A stretch of 64,000 nt of DNA from Halalkalicoccus subterraneus (GTDB taxonomy: Archaea; Halobacteriota; Halobacteria; Halobacteriales; Halalkalicoccaceae), in contig NZ_RDQG01000024.1 of the NCBI RefSeq assembly GCF_003697815.1, forward strand, positions 1-64,000. The letters run 5' to 3'. The position numbers and the translations under genes were made by a program. The notes under the pieces are model-generated. The model had not been told where the DNA came from, searched no databases, and saw nothing but the letters and a program-made list of their open reading frames with translations. Each line of letters starts with the position of its first letter. Position 1 is the first letter of the stretch. This document shows, piece after piece, positions 9,276 through 19,144 of the stretch.

Positions 9276-9404
9276 CGATCGTTCACAGGTACCTGTTTTC
9301 CTTAAGTCGTCTTGGTGTTCGTGTGTGCTATGTCTACACGAAGATGGTGTGACCATTCGTGTCTCCTCCTCCTCTCGCACAGCGAATCACGAGCGACACC
9401 GTAG

Positions 9405-9743
9405 TCATCCTCCCAGAAGGATCGTCACAACTGATGCACTCACCATCCCAGCCGCCCCAACGATGGTCAGTATCGCCATTGCCCACTGTGTGTCGGCAGC
9501 GTTCCAGTCACGGTCGAGCGTGGCGTGCATACCCGCAAGCGACTCACCGAGCAGCAGTGTGCTGGCCCAGACGGTCAGACCGAAGCCGAAGACGAGTGCG
9601 GCAAGCGAGAACGCAACGGCGCTTGCATCGCTTCGAGACCAGCCCGCCACGACGAACACGATGACGAGTCCACCCCCGCCGATCGCACCGAATGTGACTG
9701 CGCGTGTGAGGCCGGGGAGAATCCGATTGTCGTCGTCGGCCAT
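9405..9743 (-). CDS. small four-helix membrane protein
   Basis: This 112-residue membrane protein has hydrophobic segments near residues 12-33 (GLTRAVTFGAIGGGGLVIVF), 41-66 and 88-110. It begins three bases after the stop of the permease gene at 9747, so it is the last gene of the peptide-importer operon. Similar short membrane proteins are found in many haloarchaea. The function is unknown, and a direct role in peptide transport is not established. The protein has no catalytic-looking residues. Confidence 0.7.
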   Translation of the reverse strand: MADDDNRILPGLTRAVTFGAIGGGGLVIVFVVAGWSRSDASAVAFSLAALVFGFGLTVWASTLLLGESLAGMHATLDRDWNAADTQWAMAILTIVGAAGMVSASVVTILLGG

Positions 9744-9746
9744 GTC

Positions 9747-10664
9747 TCAGTCGACGGTATCGCGCATCCGGGGATCGAGGGCGTCACGCATGCCATCGCC
9801 AAGCAGGTTAAATCCAAGTACCAACAACGCGAGCACCAGCCCGGGGAAGAATGACCACCACCACGCCCCCGAGAACAAGCCGAACTCAACGCCATTGGAA
9901 AGCATCATCCCCCACGAGGGTGACCCGGGACTCGCACCGAACCCGAGAAACGACAGCGCCGCGATGTCGATGATGGCCAGCCCGAAGTTCAGCGTCGACT
10001 GGACGGTGATGGGTGCGAGGCAGTTTGGCAGAACGTGACGCACCAGTAGTCGCGGATCGGTTGCGCCAAGTGCGTACGTGGCATCGATGTACTCGTCTTC
10101 AAGGACCTTTAGGGCAGTCCCGCGAACGACGCGGGCGAACCGGGGCGTGTAGACGAGCGTGAGTGCCGCGACCGCGCGCCAGAGGCCCAGCGAATCCGGA
10201 AAGACGGTCACGAGCGCAAGCGCCAGCAACAACGACGGGAACGACAGCAGGACGTCCATGGTCCGCATGATGACGTTGTCCGTGAGGTCACCGTAATAGG
10301 CCGCGATGATGCCGAGTCCCACGCCGAGGACGGTCGACGCTGCGACGGTAACCGTACCGAACTTCATCGCGTACCACGCACCGTACAGCACGCGCGGGAA
10401 GATGTCCCTCGCCTGGCCGTCCGTCCCGAACCAGTACTGGGCACTGGGCGGGGCTTCCGTCGGGTTCGTATTGTACTGGGTCGCAGTCAGCGCCTGAATG
10501 TCGTAGGCGAATCGGGCGTACACCGCAATGGCGAGTACGCCAACGATGATGATGAGGCCGACAATGGCGAGGCGATTCGACAGCAACTTCGTGAGGAACG
10601 GACTCGCGCGGAGTCGCTCGACGATGCCACGTCCCTCCGTCGAGGTTTGTATTTCTGTGCTCAT
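9747..10664 (-). CDS. peptide/oligopeptide ABC transporter permease, DppC/OppC type
   Basis: This 305-residue inner permease has an N-terminal TM (LAIVGLIIIVGVLAIAVYARF), a large external loop containing YWFGTDGQARDIFPRVLYG (the OppC hallmark) and five further TMs. The EAA motif that contacts the ATPase is EYIDATYALGATDPRLLVRHVLPN at about residue 185-208. It pairs with the DppB-type permease immediately upstream (ATGA overlap) to form the channel. The substrate is probably a peptide or another oligomeric nutrient such as a glycoside; sequence alone does not decide. Operon order: fused ATPase, binding protein, DppB, DppC, small membrane protein. Confidence 0.95.
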   Translation of the reverse strand: MSTEIQTSTEGRGIVERLRASPFLTKLLSNRLAIVGLIIIVGVLAIAVYARFAYDIQALTATQYNTNPTEAPPSAQYWFGTDGQARDIFPRVLYGAWYAMKFGTVTVAASTVLGVGLGIIAAYYGDLTDNVIMRTMDVLLSFPSLLLALALVTVFPDSLGLWRAVAALTLVYTPRFARVVRGTALKVLEDEYIDATYALGATDPRLLVRHVLPNCLAPITVQSTLNFGLAIIDIAALSFLGFGASPGSPSWGMMLSNGVEFGLFSGAWWWSFFPGLVLALLVLGFNLLGDGMRDALDPRMRDTVD

Positions 10665-11674
10665 TGTTCGATCCGTGGGTCGAGAATGGAGTACGTGATG
10701 TCAACGAGGAGATTCACGAGCGTATACAGGACGGCGAACAACAGTACGGTCGCTTGGACGACCGGGTAGTCGCTTCGATTGATCGCATCGACCAACAGCG
10801 TGCCGATACCGTTGATCTCGAAGACGGTCTCGGTGAGGACGGCACCACCCAGCAGCGAGCCGAACTGGATTCCAACGACCGTGATCACGGGAATGAAGGC
10901 GTTTCGTAGGCCGTGTTTCAGGATCGTGATCTTCGCACCTTGTCCCTTCGAGCGGGCAGTTCGCATGTAATCCTGGCGGATGACTTCGAGCATCGACGAG
11001 CGCATCATCCGTGAGATGAGCGCCATCGAGTAGATTCCGAGTACCACGACCGGCAACAGGAGGTGGAGAACCGCTGACTGGAATGCCTCAAGATCTCCTT
11101 CGAGGAGCGTATCCACGAGGATGAACCCCGTGACTGAGTCGATGAAGTGTGCCGATCCAATGCGCCCACTCGTCGGGAGGATCCCGAGAAACTGGGCGAA
11201 CAGGAGGATCAGAAGCGGGCCGCTCCAATAGATCGGGATGCTGATACCGCCGAGTGCACCGACGCGTGTGAGGTGATCGGTGAGTGTATCCTGCTTAACT
11301 GCGCTCAAGATCCCCAGTGGGATACCGAAGGTCAGTCCCGCTATCTGACCGAGAACGGCGAGTTCAATGGTGATCGGAAGGCGATCGGAGAGAATCTGAC
11401 TGACCGGCGTTCCTCGATTCACTTGGTAGGAATTGCCGAAGTCGAACGTCACAACGTCTCCGAGGTAGGTAAGGTACTGCTGCCAGATGGGGTCGTTCAA
11501 GCCCAACTCCGCCCGGACCTGCTCGATGTACGCCTGACTCGCCCGGTCGCCTGCGATCGCGACCGCAGGATCGCCCGGCGAGAGGTGAAGGATAGCGAAG
11601 ACCAGTGTTGCCACACCAAACAAGACTGGGACGAGCAACAGAAGCCGTTTAATTATAAATCGCTTTGATACCAT
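10661..11674 (-). CDS. peptide/oligopeptide ABC transporter permease, DppB/OppB type
   Basis: This 337-residue permease has the classic N-terminus (FIIKRLLLLVPVLFGVATLVF), the OppB segment LSPGDPAVAIAGD, and the EAA loop DYMRTARSKGQGAKITILKHGLRNAFIPV at about residues 225-253. Six TMs are predicted. The C-terminal LLVDITYSILDPRIEQ is typical. It starts 60 bases after the stop of the solute-binding protein gene and overlaps the DppC-type gene by four bases. Together with the fused ATPase at 13468-16203 it makes a complete importer. Confidence 0.95.
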   Translation of the reverse strand: MVSKRFIIKRLLLLVPVLFGVATLVFAILHLSPGDPAVAIAGDRASQAYIEQVRAELGLNDPIWQQYLTYLGDVVTFDFGNSYQVNRGTPVSQILSDRLPITIELAVLGQIAGLTFGIPLGILSAVKQDTLTDHLTRVGALGGISIPIYWSGPLLILLFAQFLGILPTSGRIGSAHFIDSVTGFILVDTLLEGDLEAFQSAVLHLLLPVVVLGIYSMALISRMMRSSMLEVIRQDYMRTARSKGQGAKITILKHGLRNAFIPVITVVGIQFGSLLGGAVLTETVFEINGIGTLLVDAINRSDYPVVQATVLLFAVLYTLVNLLVDITYSILDPRIEQ

Positions 11675-11733
11675 TACGCAGATGAGTGGATTCGAGTCGT
11701 AAAAATCCCTCGTAACTCGCCGGCTAACGTGGA

Positions 11734-13386
11734 TTATTCCAACTCAACGAGGTGAAGGAAGGGCCCACCAATGGCCGAGATAGTGTAGTTACTTACACGG
11801 TTGCTGACCCCACGGACTTCGTCAGCGTAGTCGATATAGACCCATGGTGCCTCCTCATGGGCAATAGCTGCAGCCTCGCTATACAGCGTAGCGCGTTGTT
11901 CTTCCTCAGTCTCCTGCTGGGCCTCCTCGACGACGCTCATGAACTCCTGGTTTGCCCACGCCGAGCGGTTCGACGTGTTGTAGCCCTCGGTATCCCAGGC
12001 CACCCAGTCCTGGCCTTCCGGTACCTCGGTCTGGGGGTGAAGCAGGACGTAACAGAAGTTATCGGGATCGGCGTTGTCGGTGTACCAGCCCGCAAGCGAG
12101 GCGTCGTGGCGCCCCTCACTCGTGTAGGTGAGGTAATCTGAGAACTGACGCTCGTCGATCGTGACTTCAATTCCGATGTCGGCGAGGTTCGTCCGGATGG
12201 TTTCGGCGGTCGGAAGCGGCGCAGGGTTGTAGCCACGCGCGTTCTGGAACGTCGTTAGTTCGAAGGCGAACCCATCGCCGTAGCCAGCTTCCTCGAGAAG
12301 CGTCTGTGCCTGCTCGGGATCGTACGAATACGGGCTGAGGTCGTCGTTGTGGCCGAACAGTGCGGGCGGGATCGGTTGGTCCGCTTGCGTCGCGAGCCCA
12401 GCGTAAATGTTCTCGACGATAGACTGGGTGTCGATGGCGTAACTGATCGCCTGTCGGACCTGCCGGTCGCGGAACGCCTCGACGCGGGACATGTTGAACG
12501 ACATGTATCCGATGTTGATGCCCTCGGCCGTCTGGGCTTCTGCCCCATCGGAACCGTTGATCTGTTCGATGGTGTCCGGATCGAGTCCGTCGATGATCTC
12601 CAATTCGTCCTCCAGAAGTGCCTGCGCACGCGTGGAGTTTTGGCCTCGTGTGAGGAACAGCAGCTCGTCGACGGTAGGACCGTCACCCCAGTAGTCGTCG
12701 TAGGCGGTGAGTTGGATGCGGTTGTTGGCGTCGTCAAGCTCGCCCAGTTCGAAGGGACCGGTGCCGATCATCTCTTGATTGAGGTCGACGTCGCCCTCGA
12801 TGGCGTCCTGCGAGAGAACGACCGCCGCGAACATCGCGAGATTGCGGAGGAACGGCGCATACGGCTGTGTCAGGGTGATATTTAGCTCGTAGTCTCCGTT
12901 CTTTTCGACGCTGTCGATCCAGCTCCCGAGCGTGAACGGCCCGTAGGAGGAGGCGTCCTGGAAGTAGTACTCGTAGTCCTCGTCGACGAAACGGCGGTAC
13001 GTCGCGATGAAATCGTCGGCGGTAAAGTCGCTGCCGTCATGAAACGTCACGTCTTCGCGAAGCGTCAGTGCGACGTTTTCGCCCTCCATCGTCCAGTCCG
13101 TCGCGAGACTTTCCGTGAGTGCGGCCTCGCCGGGCTGGAAGTCGATGAGACCTTCGTAGGCCTGATTGGTCACCTTTGCCACCTCACCACTCGTGGAGTT
13201 CTGTGGGTCCAGGGAGTCGGAGTGAGCGCTGCGACCGTAACGAAGCGTGCCGCCGCCGTCACCATCACCATCACCGCCACCGCCAAGACAGCCGGCCATC
13301 GAACCTGTCGCGGTCGCTGCTATCGTTGCCGTTCCAGTACTTTTCAAGAAACTCCGCCTAGAAACGTGACTGTTGTTACCGTCCAT
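11734..13386 (-). CDS. solute-binding lipoprotein of peptide ABC importer (SBP_bac_5)
   Basis: This 550-residue protein carries a twin-arginine signal (SRRSFLKSTG, residues 9-18) and the archaeal lipobox MAGC with Cys33, then a Gly/Asp spacer. The mature part has the family-5 pattern LRYGRSAHSDSLDPQNS and the conserved MIGTGPFELGE and AISYAIDTQSIVENIY segments. It should be exported folded, anchored outside the membrane by a lipid, and deliver peptides or similar ligands to the permeases that follow. The region just upstream has a TATA-like TATTATC about 30 bases before the start, so it may have its own promoter in addition to read-through from the ATPase gene. Confidence 0.95.
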   Translation of the reverse strand: MDGNNSHVSRRSFLKSTGTATIAATATGSMAGCLGGGGDGDGDGGGTLRYGRSAHSDSLDPQNSTSGEVAKVTNQAYEGLIDFQPGEAALTESLATDWTMEGENVALTLREDVTFHDGSDFTADDFIATYRRFVDEDYEYYFQDASSYGPFTLGSWIDSVEKNGDYELNITLTQPYAPFLRNLAMFAAVVLSQDAIEGDVDLNQEMIGTGPFELGELDDANNRIQLTAYDDYWGDGPTVDELLFLTRGQNSTRAQALLEDELEIIDGLDPDTIEQINGSDGAEAQTAEGINIGYMSFNMSRVEAFRDRQVRQAISYAIDTQSIVENIYAGLATQADQPIPPALFGHNDDLSPYSYDPEQAQTLLEEAGYGDGFAFELTTFQNARGYNPAPLPTAETIRTNLADIGIEVTIDERQFSDYLTYTSEGRHDASLAGWYTDNADPDNFCYVLLHPQTEVPEGQDWVAWDTEGYNTSNRSAWANQEFMSVVEEAQQETEEEQRATLYSEAAAIAHEEAPWVYIDYADEVRGVSNRVSNYTISAIGGPFLHLVELE

Positions 13387-13467
13387 GAAGTGAATTCTTC
13401 CATCTACATAGATAATACTACCGAACCGAATTGGACGGACGAATACCGCTAGAGGGGTAAGCCCTCC

Positions 13468-16203
13468 TTACTGCGTGTTATCGTACAGATGGCACGCTGC
13501 GGGGTGCTCGTCGTCGCCGAGTGCTGGATCGGCGCGCTCACAGACGCTCTCGAAAGTCTCGCGAAGGACGGTCTCAGCCGCCTGCCAGTCACCGTCTTCG
13601 AGGTGGCGGTACGACTCGTCGACTGTATCACGGGCTTCTCCGGACAGCGGCCCGTCGAAGAATTGCTCGTCGAGAACGGTCGCGAACCCGCTTCCGCCGT
13701 CGGCGACCGCGCGATCGTCTGCGTGTTCGTCCGGGCTGGCGGCCAGGTTTCGGGCAGCCTCCAGGTCGATGTCGCGGGCTTCGACGCGCTGGCGGTAGAA
13801 CATGACCTCCCGATAGCGCTCCTGCTCGATATCGAGGTCCTCGGGGGGAATGATCGAGGGACACCGGGTCCGGAAGCTACACCCCGTCGGTGGGTCGATG
13901 GGGGAGGGCACGTCGCCCTGCAGGATCGTCCGATCATCAGTATCAGCCAGCGGATCGGGTTCGGGGATCGCCGAGAGCAACGCGTTAGTGTAGGGATGTT
14001 TCGGATTCGCGAACAGGTCGTCGGTCTTCGCGACTTCCATGATCTCGCCGAGATACATCACCGCAACGCGGTCGGCGATGTGCCGGACGACCGAGAGGTC
14101 ATGGGCGATGAACAGGTAGGTGAGCCCGAACTCCTCCTGGAGGTCCTCCATGAGGTTGATGACCTGCGCTTGTACGGAAACGTCAAGGGCGGAGACGGGC
14201 TCGTCAGCGACGATGAAGTCTGGATCAACAGCGAGCGCCCGTGCGATCCCGACGCGCTGGCGCTGGCCGCCGGACAGTTCGTGCGGGTAGCGGTCGTACT
14301 GGCTCGCATCGAGACCGACCTCCTCCAGGAGTTCGACCACCCGCTGGCGGCGTCGTCCCTCCGCGAGGTCGTGGATCTTCAGGGGCTCCATGACGGTCTG
14401 GCCGACCGTCATCCGCGGGTCGAGACTCGACATCGGGTCCTGAAAAACCATTTGCATGTCCTTTCGCTTCTCGCGGAGTTCTGACTTCGAGAGCCTCCCG
14501 AGGTCCTCGCCCGCGAACACGACCGTCCCGTCGGTCGGCGGGTCGAGATGGAGAATGGCGCGTCCCGCAGTCGACTTCCCACAGCCTGACTCGCCGACGA
14601 GGCCGAGCGTCTCGCCCTCGCGTACGTCGAGATCGACGCCGTCGACGGCTTTCACACTCGGTTTCTCACCGGGGAACAGCCGGTCGAGGTACCCCTCTTC
14701 TTGTTCGTAGTACTTCCGGAGGCCCTCGACTTCGACAAGGGGTTCGCCGATGTCGTGGTCGGTATCATTGGCGACGCCCGTCGATCCGTATTCGCTCGTA
14801 TCGAACTCCTCCAGGATACACTTCGAGCGATGATCGACCTCCGACGGGCCGTGTTGGAGAAACGGTATCTCGCCCCCGGTACACTCCTCTTTTTCCCACG
14901 GACAGCGCGGCGCGAAATGACACCCGTTGGGTAGGTCTATGAGGTCGGGAACGTTGCCCTCGATGGGTGTGAGACGGTCCTTCTCCTCGGTTGGGATGGA
15001 CTCGAGGAGGGTGTACGTATAGGGATGGCTCGGGTTGTGGAATATCTCCTCGACGGGCCCCTCTTCGACGATTTCGCCGGCGTACATAACCGCAACCCGG
15101 TCGCAGGTCTCGGCGACGACCCCGAGATCGTGGGTAATCATTAGGACGGACATTCCGAAGTCCTCCTGAAGATCGTCGATGAGGTCGAGAATCTGGGCCT
15201 GAATGGTCACGTCCAGCGCCGTCGTCGGCTCGTCGGCGATGAGTAAGTCCGGTCGACACGCAAGCGCGGTGGCGATCAGTACGCGCTGGCGCATTCCACC
15301 GGAGAACTCGTGAGGGTACTCCTCGAGACGTGTAGTGGCTTCGGGAATTCCGACCTCTGTAAGTATCTCGACGACGTCCGCCATCACGTTCTCGTCGTCT
15401 TTGCGGCCACCGAGCTTCGGAAGGATCTCCCGGATACCGTTCAACCACGTATCGGATTTCCGACCGCCATACCGGTGGAGACGAAGCGACTCGGCGACCT
15501 GTTCGCCGACCGTGACCGCCGGGTTGAGCGAGGTCATTGGGTCTTGGAAGATCATCCCCATCGACCCGCCGCGCACGTGGCGCATCGCTTCCTCGGGTGC
15601 GGCCGTCAGATCGACCACACCCTCCTCGATGCCCGCTTCCGTCGGCGACGCGCCGTCTTCGAGGCGTGTGAGTGCACCCTCGTCGACGTAGACGAACCCG
15701 TCTATCGTCTCGTCAACGGCCTCCGTGAGTTCGTCGGCAACGACCGAGGGGGTTACCCGATCGTCGAGTCGGGTCGCAGCGTCACGGAGATCGTCCTCCA
15801 GTCCCGCGGGATCGTGACGACCGGTGAGGTCGTCGGCGATTCCGCGCAGTTCCGCCGTGGCGGCGTCGGTACCGGTGTTGGTGCGAAGGTCGCCGGCGAT
15901 CTCACGGATCGCCTCGATGAGTTCGAACGGGTATGACACGAGGGCATCGTCGAACTCCTCGATGAGTTCCGCAGCCAGATCGGCCGTCCGGAACGTTACG
16001 CGTCCGTCAACGACCTCGCCAGGATCGTCCACGAGGTCCATCGCGGAGAGGGCAGTGACGCTCTTTCCAGATCCGGATTCGCCGACGAGCCCGACGGTCT
16101 TACCTTCCTCAATGGTGAGATCGATCCCGTCGACGGCCTTTACTGCACCACGATTCGTCTTGAACTGTGTTTTCAGACCGGTGAGAGATAGGATATCAGG
16201 CAC
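13468..16203 (-). CDS. fused DppD-DppF ABC ATPase with insertion and C-terminal extension
   Basis: This single 911-residue chain carries both ATPases of the peptide importer. Domain 1: Walker A GESGSGKS (41-48), Q-loop IFQDP (218-222), signature FSGGMRQRV (300-308), Walker B LLIADEP (320-326), oligo_HPY tail with [10 protein letters not shown] (428-437). Domain 2: Walker A GESGCGKS (about 537-544), Q-loop VFQDP, signature LSGGQRQRV, Walker B FIVADEP, second Cys-rich tail ([10 protein letters not shown]). About 110 acidic helical residues (about 72-185) are inserted between Walker A and Q-loop of domain 1. A further roughly 115-residue tail follows domain 2. Such ATPases are usually two proteins of 320-350 residues. 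It is the first gene of the operon. Confidence 0.93.
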   Translation of the reverse strand: MPDILSLTGLKTQFKTNRGAVKAVDGIDLTIEEGKTVGLVGESGSGKSVTALSAMDLVDDPGEVVDGRVTFRTADLAAELIEEFDDALVSYPFELIEAIREIAGDLRTNTGTDAATAELRGIADDLTGRHDPAGLEDDLRDAATRLDDRVTPSVVADELTEAVDETIDGFVYVDEGALTRLEDGASPTEAGIEEGVVDLTAAPEEAMRHVRGGSMGMIFQDPMTSLNPAVTVGEQVAESLRLHRYGGRKSDTWLNGIREILPKLGGRKDDENVMADVVEILTEVGIPEATTRLEEYPHEFSGGMRQRVLIATALACRPDLLIADEPTTALDVTIQAQILDLIDDLQEDFGMSVLMITHDLGVVAETCDRVAVMYAGEIVEEGPVEEIFHNPSHPYTYTLLESIPTEEKDRLTPIEGNVPDLIDLPNGCHFAPRCPWEKEECTGGEIPFLQHGPSEVDHRSKCILEEFDTSEYGSTGVANDTDHDIGEPLVEVEGLRKYYEQEEGYLDRLFPGEKPSVKAVDGVDLDVREGETLGLVGESGCGKSTAGRAILHLDPPTDGTVVFAGEDLGRLSKSELREKRKDMQMVFQDPMSSLDPRMTVGQTVMEPLKIHDLAEGRRRQRVVELLEEVGLDASQYDRYPHELSGGQRQRVGIARALAVDPDFIVADEPVSALDVSVQAQVINLMEDLQEEFGLTYLFIAHDLSVVRHIADRVAVMYLGEIMEVAKTDDLFANPKHPYTNALLSAIPEPDPLADTDDRTILQGDVPSPIDPPTGCSFRTRCPSIIPPEDLDIEQERYREVMFYRQRVEARDIDLEAARNLAASPDEHADDRAVADGGSGFATVLDEQFFDGPLSGEARDTVDESYRHLEDGDWQAAETVLRETFESVCERADPALGDDEHPAACHLYDNTQ

Positions 16204-16284
16204 TGAGAGCTATTCGCCGAGCGGCAAAGAAATAGCTTGCGGGCTTGGACAACGCTTATTCGCGCCGGCGTTCGCGGTGGAGAC

Positions 16285-16767
16285 ATGAGCGACAACGCTG
16301 CCGGTGGCGGTCCACCACCCGTACAGACGACAGCCGGCTGGCAGGCCGTCATCGACGATATGACTGTGAGTGCGGAGGGGTACCGTGAGCGCGGCTGGAC
16401 CACACTCGAACTCCATCCCGGTGATTCGGTATTCGTCGACTCGGAGTATCGAACGGGTCTGGACGTCCTGCTTCCTGGTCCCGAGTATGAAGATCTCGAA
16501 TCCCTCGTTGACGACTGCTCGTTTAGCGACTCGGAGGTCTTCCGGGCGGAAAAAGAGGGGCTGGTCTACCTGCTCGTCGTTGAGAAAGACCCGGACCAGG
16601 AAGTCGCCGTATTCACGCCTGCGTACTACGATCTCGCCTCTTCTCGGAGTACACTTGAGACGATCAATGCCACCGGTGAACTACGGCTGTTCTGCCGACG
16701 GTTGAACGACGACTACGTTCAGTTCGTCCACACCGATCCATCGCCGTTTCTCCCTGACGTCACGTAG
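16285..16767 (+). CDS. conserved haloarchaeal protein (DUF7529-like)
   Basis: This 160-residue acidic protein opens with TTAGWQAVIDDMTVSAEGYRE, a helical region followed by WTTLELHPGDSVFVD and the LDVLLPGPEYEDLESLVDD and VFTPAYYDLASS segments. This order is a haloarchaeal conserved family (I believe DUF7529) with no known activity. No metal or catalytic motif stands out. The start at 16285 was chosen because the upstream ATG at 16237 gives a leader unlike the rest and lies within the divergent promoter region shared with the ABC ATPase gene at 16203. Confidence 0.72.
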   Translation: MSDNAAGGGPPPVQTTAGWQAVIDDMTVSAEGYRERGWTTLELHPGDSVFVDSEYRTGLDVLLPGPEYEDLESLVDDCSFSDSEVFRAEKEGLVYLLVVEKDPDQEVAVFTPAYYDLASSRSTLETINATGELRLFCRRLNDDYVQFVHTDPSPFLPDVT

Positions 16768-16802
16768 GGTGCTCAATAGTAGTTGGCCGTAGCTGTTCTA
16801 AT

Positions 16803-16912
16803 GACGCCTTCACGCCCGAAATCAACCGGACCTACCGCTCTCGGAGACCGATACAGCGTTCACAGCGATGCAGGACTGCGAGAGCGTCGGAAAGCTCGTC
16901 GTGACGCCCTGA
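16803..16912 (+). pseudogene. 3'-terminal fragment of the alcohol dehydrogenase gene
   Basis: About 110 bases match the 3' end of the alcohol dehydrogenase at 8262-9275 (from FTPEIDRTY to the stop), at roughly 85% by eye. The copy has lost one base after the TAC codon, so the frame shifts before the conserved MQD-RESVGKLVVTP end. It lies just upstream of the 2-hydroxyacid dehydrogenase. It looks like a leftover of a duplication or rearrangement that once placed an ADH gene here, or moved the intact one to 8.3 kb. Confidence 0.8.
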
Positions 16913-16994
16913 CACCATCCACCAGTTCAGTGACTGGTCTGCCAGTCCCGGGCGAACCTACACAAGCATTCACACCAGTACACTCGAGTACCAG

Positions 16995-17960
16995 ATGAGT
17001 GAAAACCCAGACCCAGACGTTCTGATCCTCCGCGGCGGAGCCCACGGGATCCCCGTAGCAGAGTACCGAGACGAACTTCGTGACCGGCTCCCCGACCACC
17101 GGATCGTACTCGCTCGCACGCCACACCAGGAGCGCGAACTCATGCAAACGACACGCGTCGTCTCGACGACCGCTATTGACGAGGAACTCCTCGCACACGC
17201 GGAGCAGCTCGAACTGTTCGCAGGCGTCGCCGCTGGCTATAGCCATCTCCCACTCGAGACGTTCGCGGAGATGGGCGTTACCGCCACGACTGCCTCGGGC
17301 ATCCATGCACCGAACATCGCCGAGCAGGTTCTTGGTTATATCTTGGCGATGACGCGACGACTCCGAGAGGGCTGGCGCCGCGAACAGCGCCATGAATGGC
17401 GCCATTACCAGGCCGGCGAGCTCAAAGACAGTACCGTCACCGTCGTCGGGCTCGGGTCGATCGGACAGGCCATCGTCCAACGCCTCTCCGGATTCGAGGT
17501 CGAGACCATTGGCGTTCGCTACACCCCCGAGAAGGGTGGGCCGACCGACGAGGTGATCGGCTTCGATTCCACCGAATTTCACGACGCCCTCGCGCGCACG
17601 GACCATCTCGTCATCGCCTCCCCGCTCACCGAGACGACACGCGGCTTGATCGATGCCGACGCACTCGAGACGCTGCCGCCAAATGCAACACTGACGAACA
17701 TCGGTCGGGGACCCATCGTCGAGACGGATGCGCTGATCAACGCGATCCAGAAAAACCAGATCGGCGACGTCGCACTCGATGTCACTGACCCCGAGCCCCT
17801 GCCACCGGATCACGTCCTCTGGCAGTTCGAGAACGTCATGATCACACCGCACAACGCAGGCCATAGTCCGCAACACTGGCCGCGACTCGCTGATATCGTC
17901 GCCCGCAACGTCCGGGCCCTCGATACTGGAGACGAACTCGAAAACGTGATTCAGTTATAA
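16995..17960 (+). CDS. D-2-hydroxyacid dehydrogenase
   Basis: This 321-residue NAD(P)-dependent oxidoreductase interconverts a 2-keto acid and a D-2-hydroxy acid. The Rossmann motif VVGLGSIGQAIVQRL is at about residues 150-164. The substrate Arg lies in LTNIGRGPIVETDAL, the acidic partner in DVTDPEPLPPDH, and the catalytic His in ITPHNAGHSP near residue 285. Length is normal for the glyoxylate/hydroxypyruvate reductase-like group. It heads a same-strand cluster with the tripartite tricarboxylate transporter and the enolase-superfamily enzyme, so its substrate may be made from the acid these import. The exact substrate is not decidable. Confidence 0.9.
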   Translation: MSENPDPDVLILRGGAHGIPVAEYRDELRDRLPDHRIVLARTPHQERELMQTTRVVSTTAIDEELLAHAEQLELFAGVAAGYSHLPLETFAEMGVTATTASGIHAPNIAEQVLGYILAMTRRLREGWRREQRHEWRHYQAGELKDSTVTVVGLGSIGQAIVQRLSGFEVETIGVRYTPEKGGPTDEVIGFDSTEFHDALARTDHLVIASPLTETTRGLIDADALETLPPNATLTNIGRGPIVETDALINAIQKNQIGDVALDVTDPEPLPPDHVLWQFENVMITPHNAGHSPQHWPRLADIVARNVRALDTGDELENVIQL

Positions 17961-18087
17961 TCGTTTGAACCGACCGGATGGCCGTCTCGATCGATCGGCG
18001 AGCGCGTCGGCATCCACTCATTGGAACCGGTTCAATCATCCGCCATGGATTCCCTCTTTTATCGAACGGCATGATTCCGACCGGGAA

Positions 18088-18097
18088 TATTATATAA
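18088..18097 (+). promoter_or_regulatory. TATA box for the tctCBA operon
   Basis: ATTATATAAC is centred 29 bases before the ATG at 18122. This predicts transcription starting at or very near the start codon, i.e. a leaderless mRNA, as is usual in haloarchaea. The AT-rich block around it stands out from the GC-rich surroundings. Confidence 0.65.
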
Positions 18098-18121
18098 CAC
18101 AATAGATAATCACTTAGCCGC

Positions 18122-19141
18122 ATGTCAACGCGTGATTTGATATTAAATAACGATATCGGTCGGCGTAAGTACCTCACAGCACTGGGTGCCACCGGAATGG
18201 GTGGTCTCGCCGGCTGTGCCGGCCAACTCGGTGGTGACGAGGACGAGGAGAATTTCCCGAGCCAGGAAATCGAGATGATCTGTCCGTGGGCAGCCGGTGG
18301 CGGTACAGACCTAACCGGCCGACAGCTCGCTGACCTCGCTCAGGATCCTCTTGGAGTGTCACTGTACGTCACCAATCAAACGGGCGGAAGCGGTAGCAGT
18401 GGATTCAACGCGATCGCAAACTCGGAATCAAACGGGTATACCGTTGGGGTCACGACCGTCGAAATCTGTACGATCTCGCATCTCGGCATCGCCGATGTCA
18501 CACCTGAGGATCTCGCTGCGGTTATCCAGTACAATTTCGATCCCGCTACCCTCACCGTACCCGCGGACGCCCCCTACAGTACGTTGGAGGAGTTCGTTAG
18601 CTACGCCGAGGAGAACCCCGGTGAGATCCGGGTTTCTAACTCCGGGACTGGTGCGATCTGGCACCTCTCGGCCGCCGGCTTCGCCCAGCAGGCGAACATC
18701 GAGCTCAATCACGTTGGCTACAATGGCGGGTCGCCTGCGACCCAGGCCGTCGTCAGCGGCGAGGTCGAAGCGACGGCGGCAAGCGCACCGGAGGTCGCCG
18801 GTCAGGTCCAGGACGGGCCTCTCGAAATTCTTGCAGTGTTCGGCGAGGAACGCCTCGATATGTTTCCCGAGGTCCCAACGCTTCAGGAACAGGGCTATGA
18901 CTTCACAATGGGGGCGTGGCGCGGTCTGACGGTGCCTCAGGGTACCGACGAGGAACGCATCTCCTCCCTCCAGGATGGCTTTACCAGCGTCTACGAATCC
19001 GACGAGTTCCAGTCATTCATGGACGAACAGGGCTTTGGGCTCGTCTACCGCGACGCCGAGGAGTTCAGCCAGTTCATGGAGTCAGAGTACGAGCGCTTCG
19101 GCCAGATCATCGACGACCTCGGACTCGAACAATCGGGCTGA
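18122..19141 (+). CDS. tctC: tripartite tricarboxylate transporter solute-binding lipoprotein TctC
   Basis: This 339-residue extracytoplasmic receptor has a twin-arginine signal (GRRKYLTALGATG) followed by lipobox LAGC with Cys32 and an acidic spacer. The mature part has the TTT hallmark IEMICPWAAGGGTDLTGRQLAD, the ligand loop TGAIWHLSAAGFAQQANI and HVGYNGGSPATQAVVSGEV, and the C-terminal APEVAGQV region. TctC proteins bind carboxylates (citrate, tartrate, terephthalate and others) for the TctA/TctB membrane pair encoded directly downstream. A strong TATA box is at 18088. Confidence 0.95.
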   Translation: MSTRDLILNNDIGRRKYLTALGATGMGGLAGCAGQLGGDEDEENFPSQEIEMICPWAAGGGTDLTGRQLADLAQDPLGVSLYVTNQTGGSGSSGFNAIANSESNGYTVGVTTVEICTISHLGIADVTPEDLAAVIQYNFDPATLTVPADAPYSTLEEFVSYAEENPGEIRVSNSGTGAIWHLSAAGFAQQANIELNHVGYNGGSPATQAVVSGEVEATAASAPEVAGQVQDGPLEILAVFGEERLDMFPEVPTLQEQGYDFTMGAWRGLTVPQGTDEERISSLQDGFTSVYESDEFQSFMDEQGFGLVYRDAEEFSQFMESEYERFGQIIDDLGLEQSG

Positions 19142-19144
19142 TCG

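Noticed and set aside
13255-13285. CACCATCACCATCACC tract as a microsatellite of interest
   Set aside because: It is the Gly/Asp spacer after the lipobox of the solute-binding protein, which is a normal feature of haloarchaeal lipoproteins.
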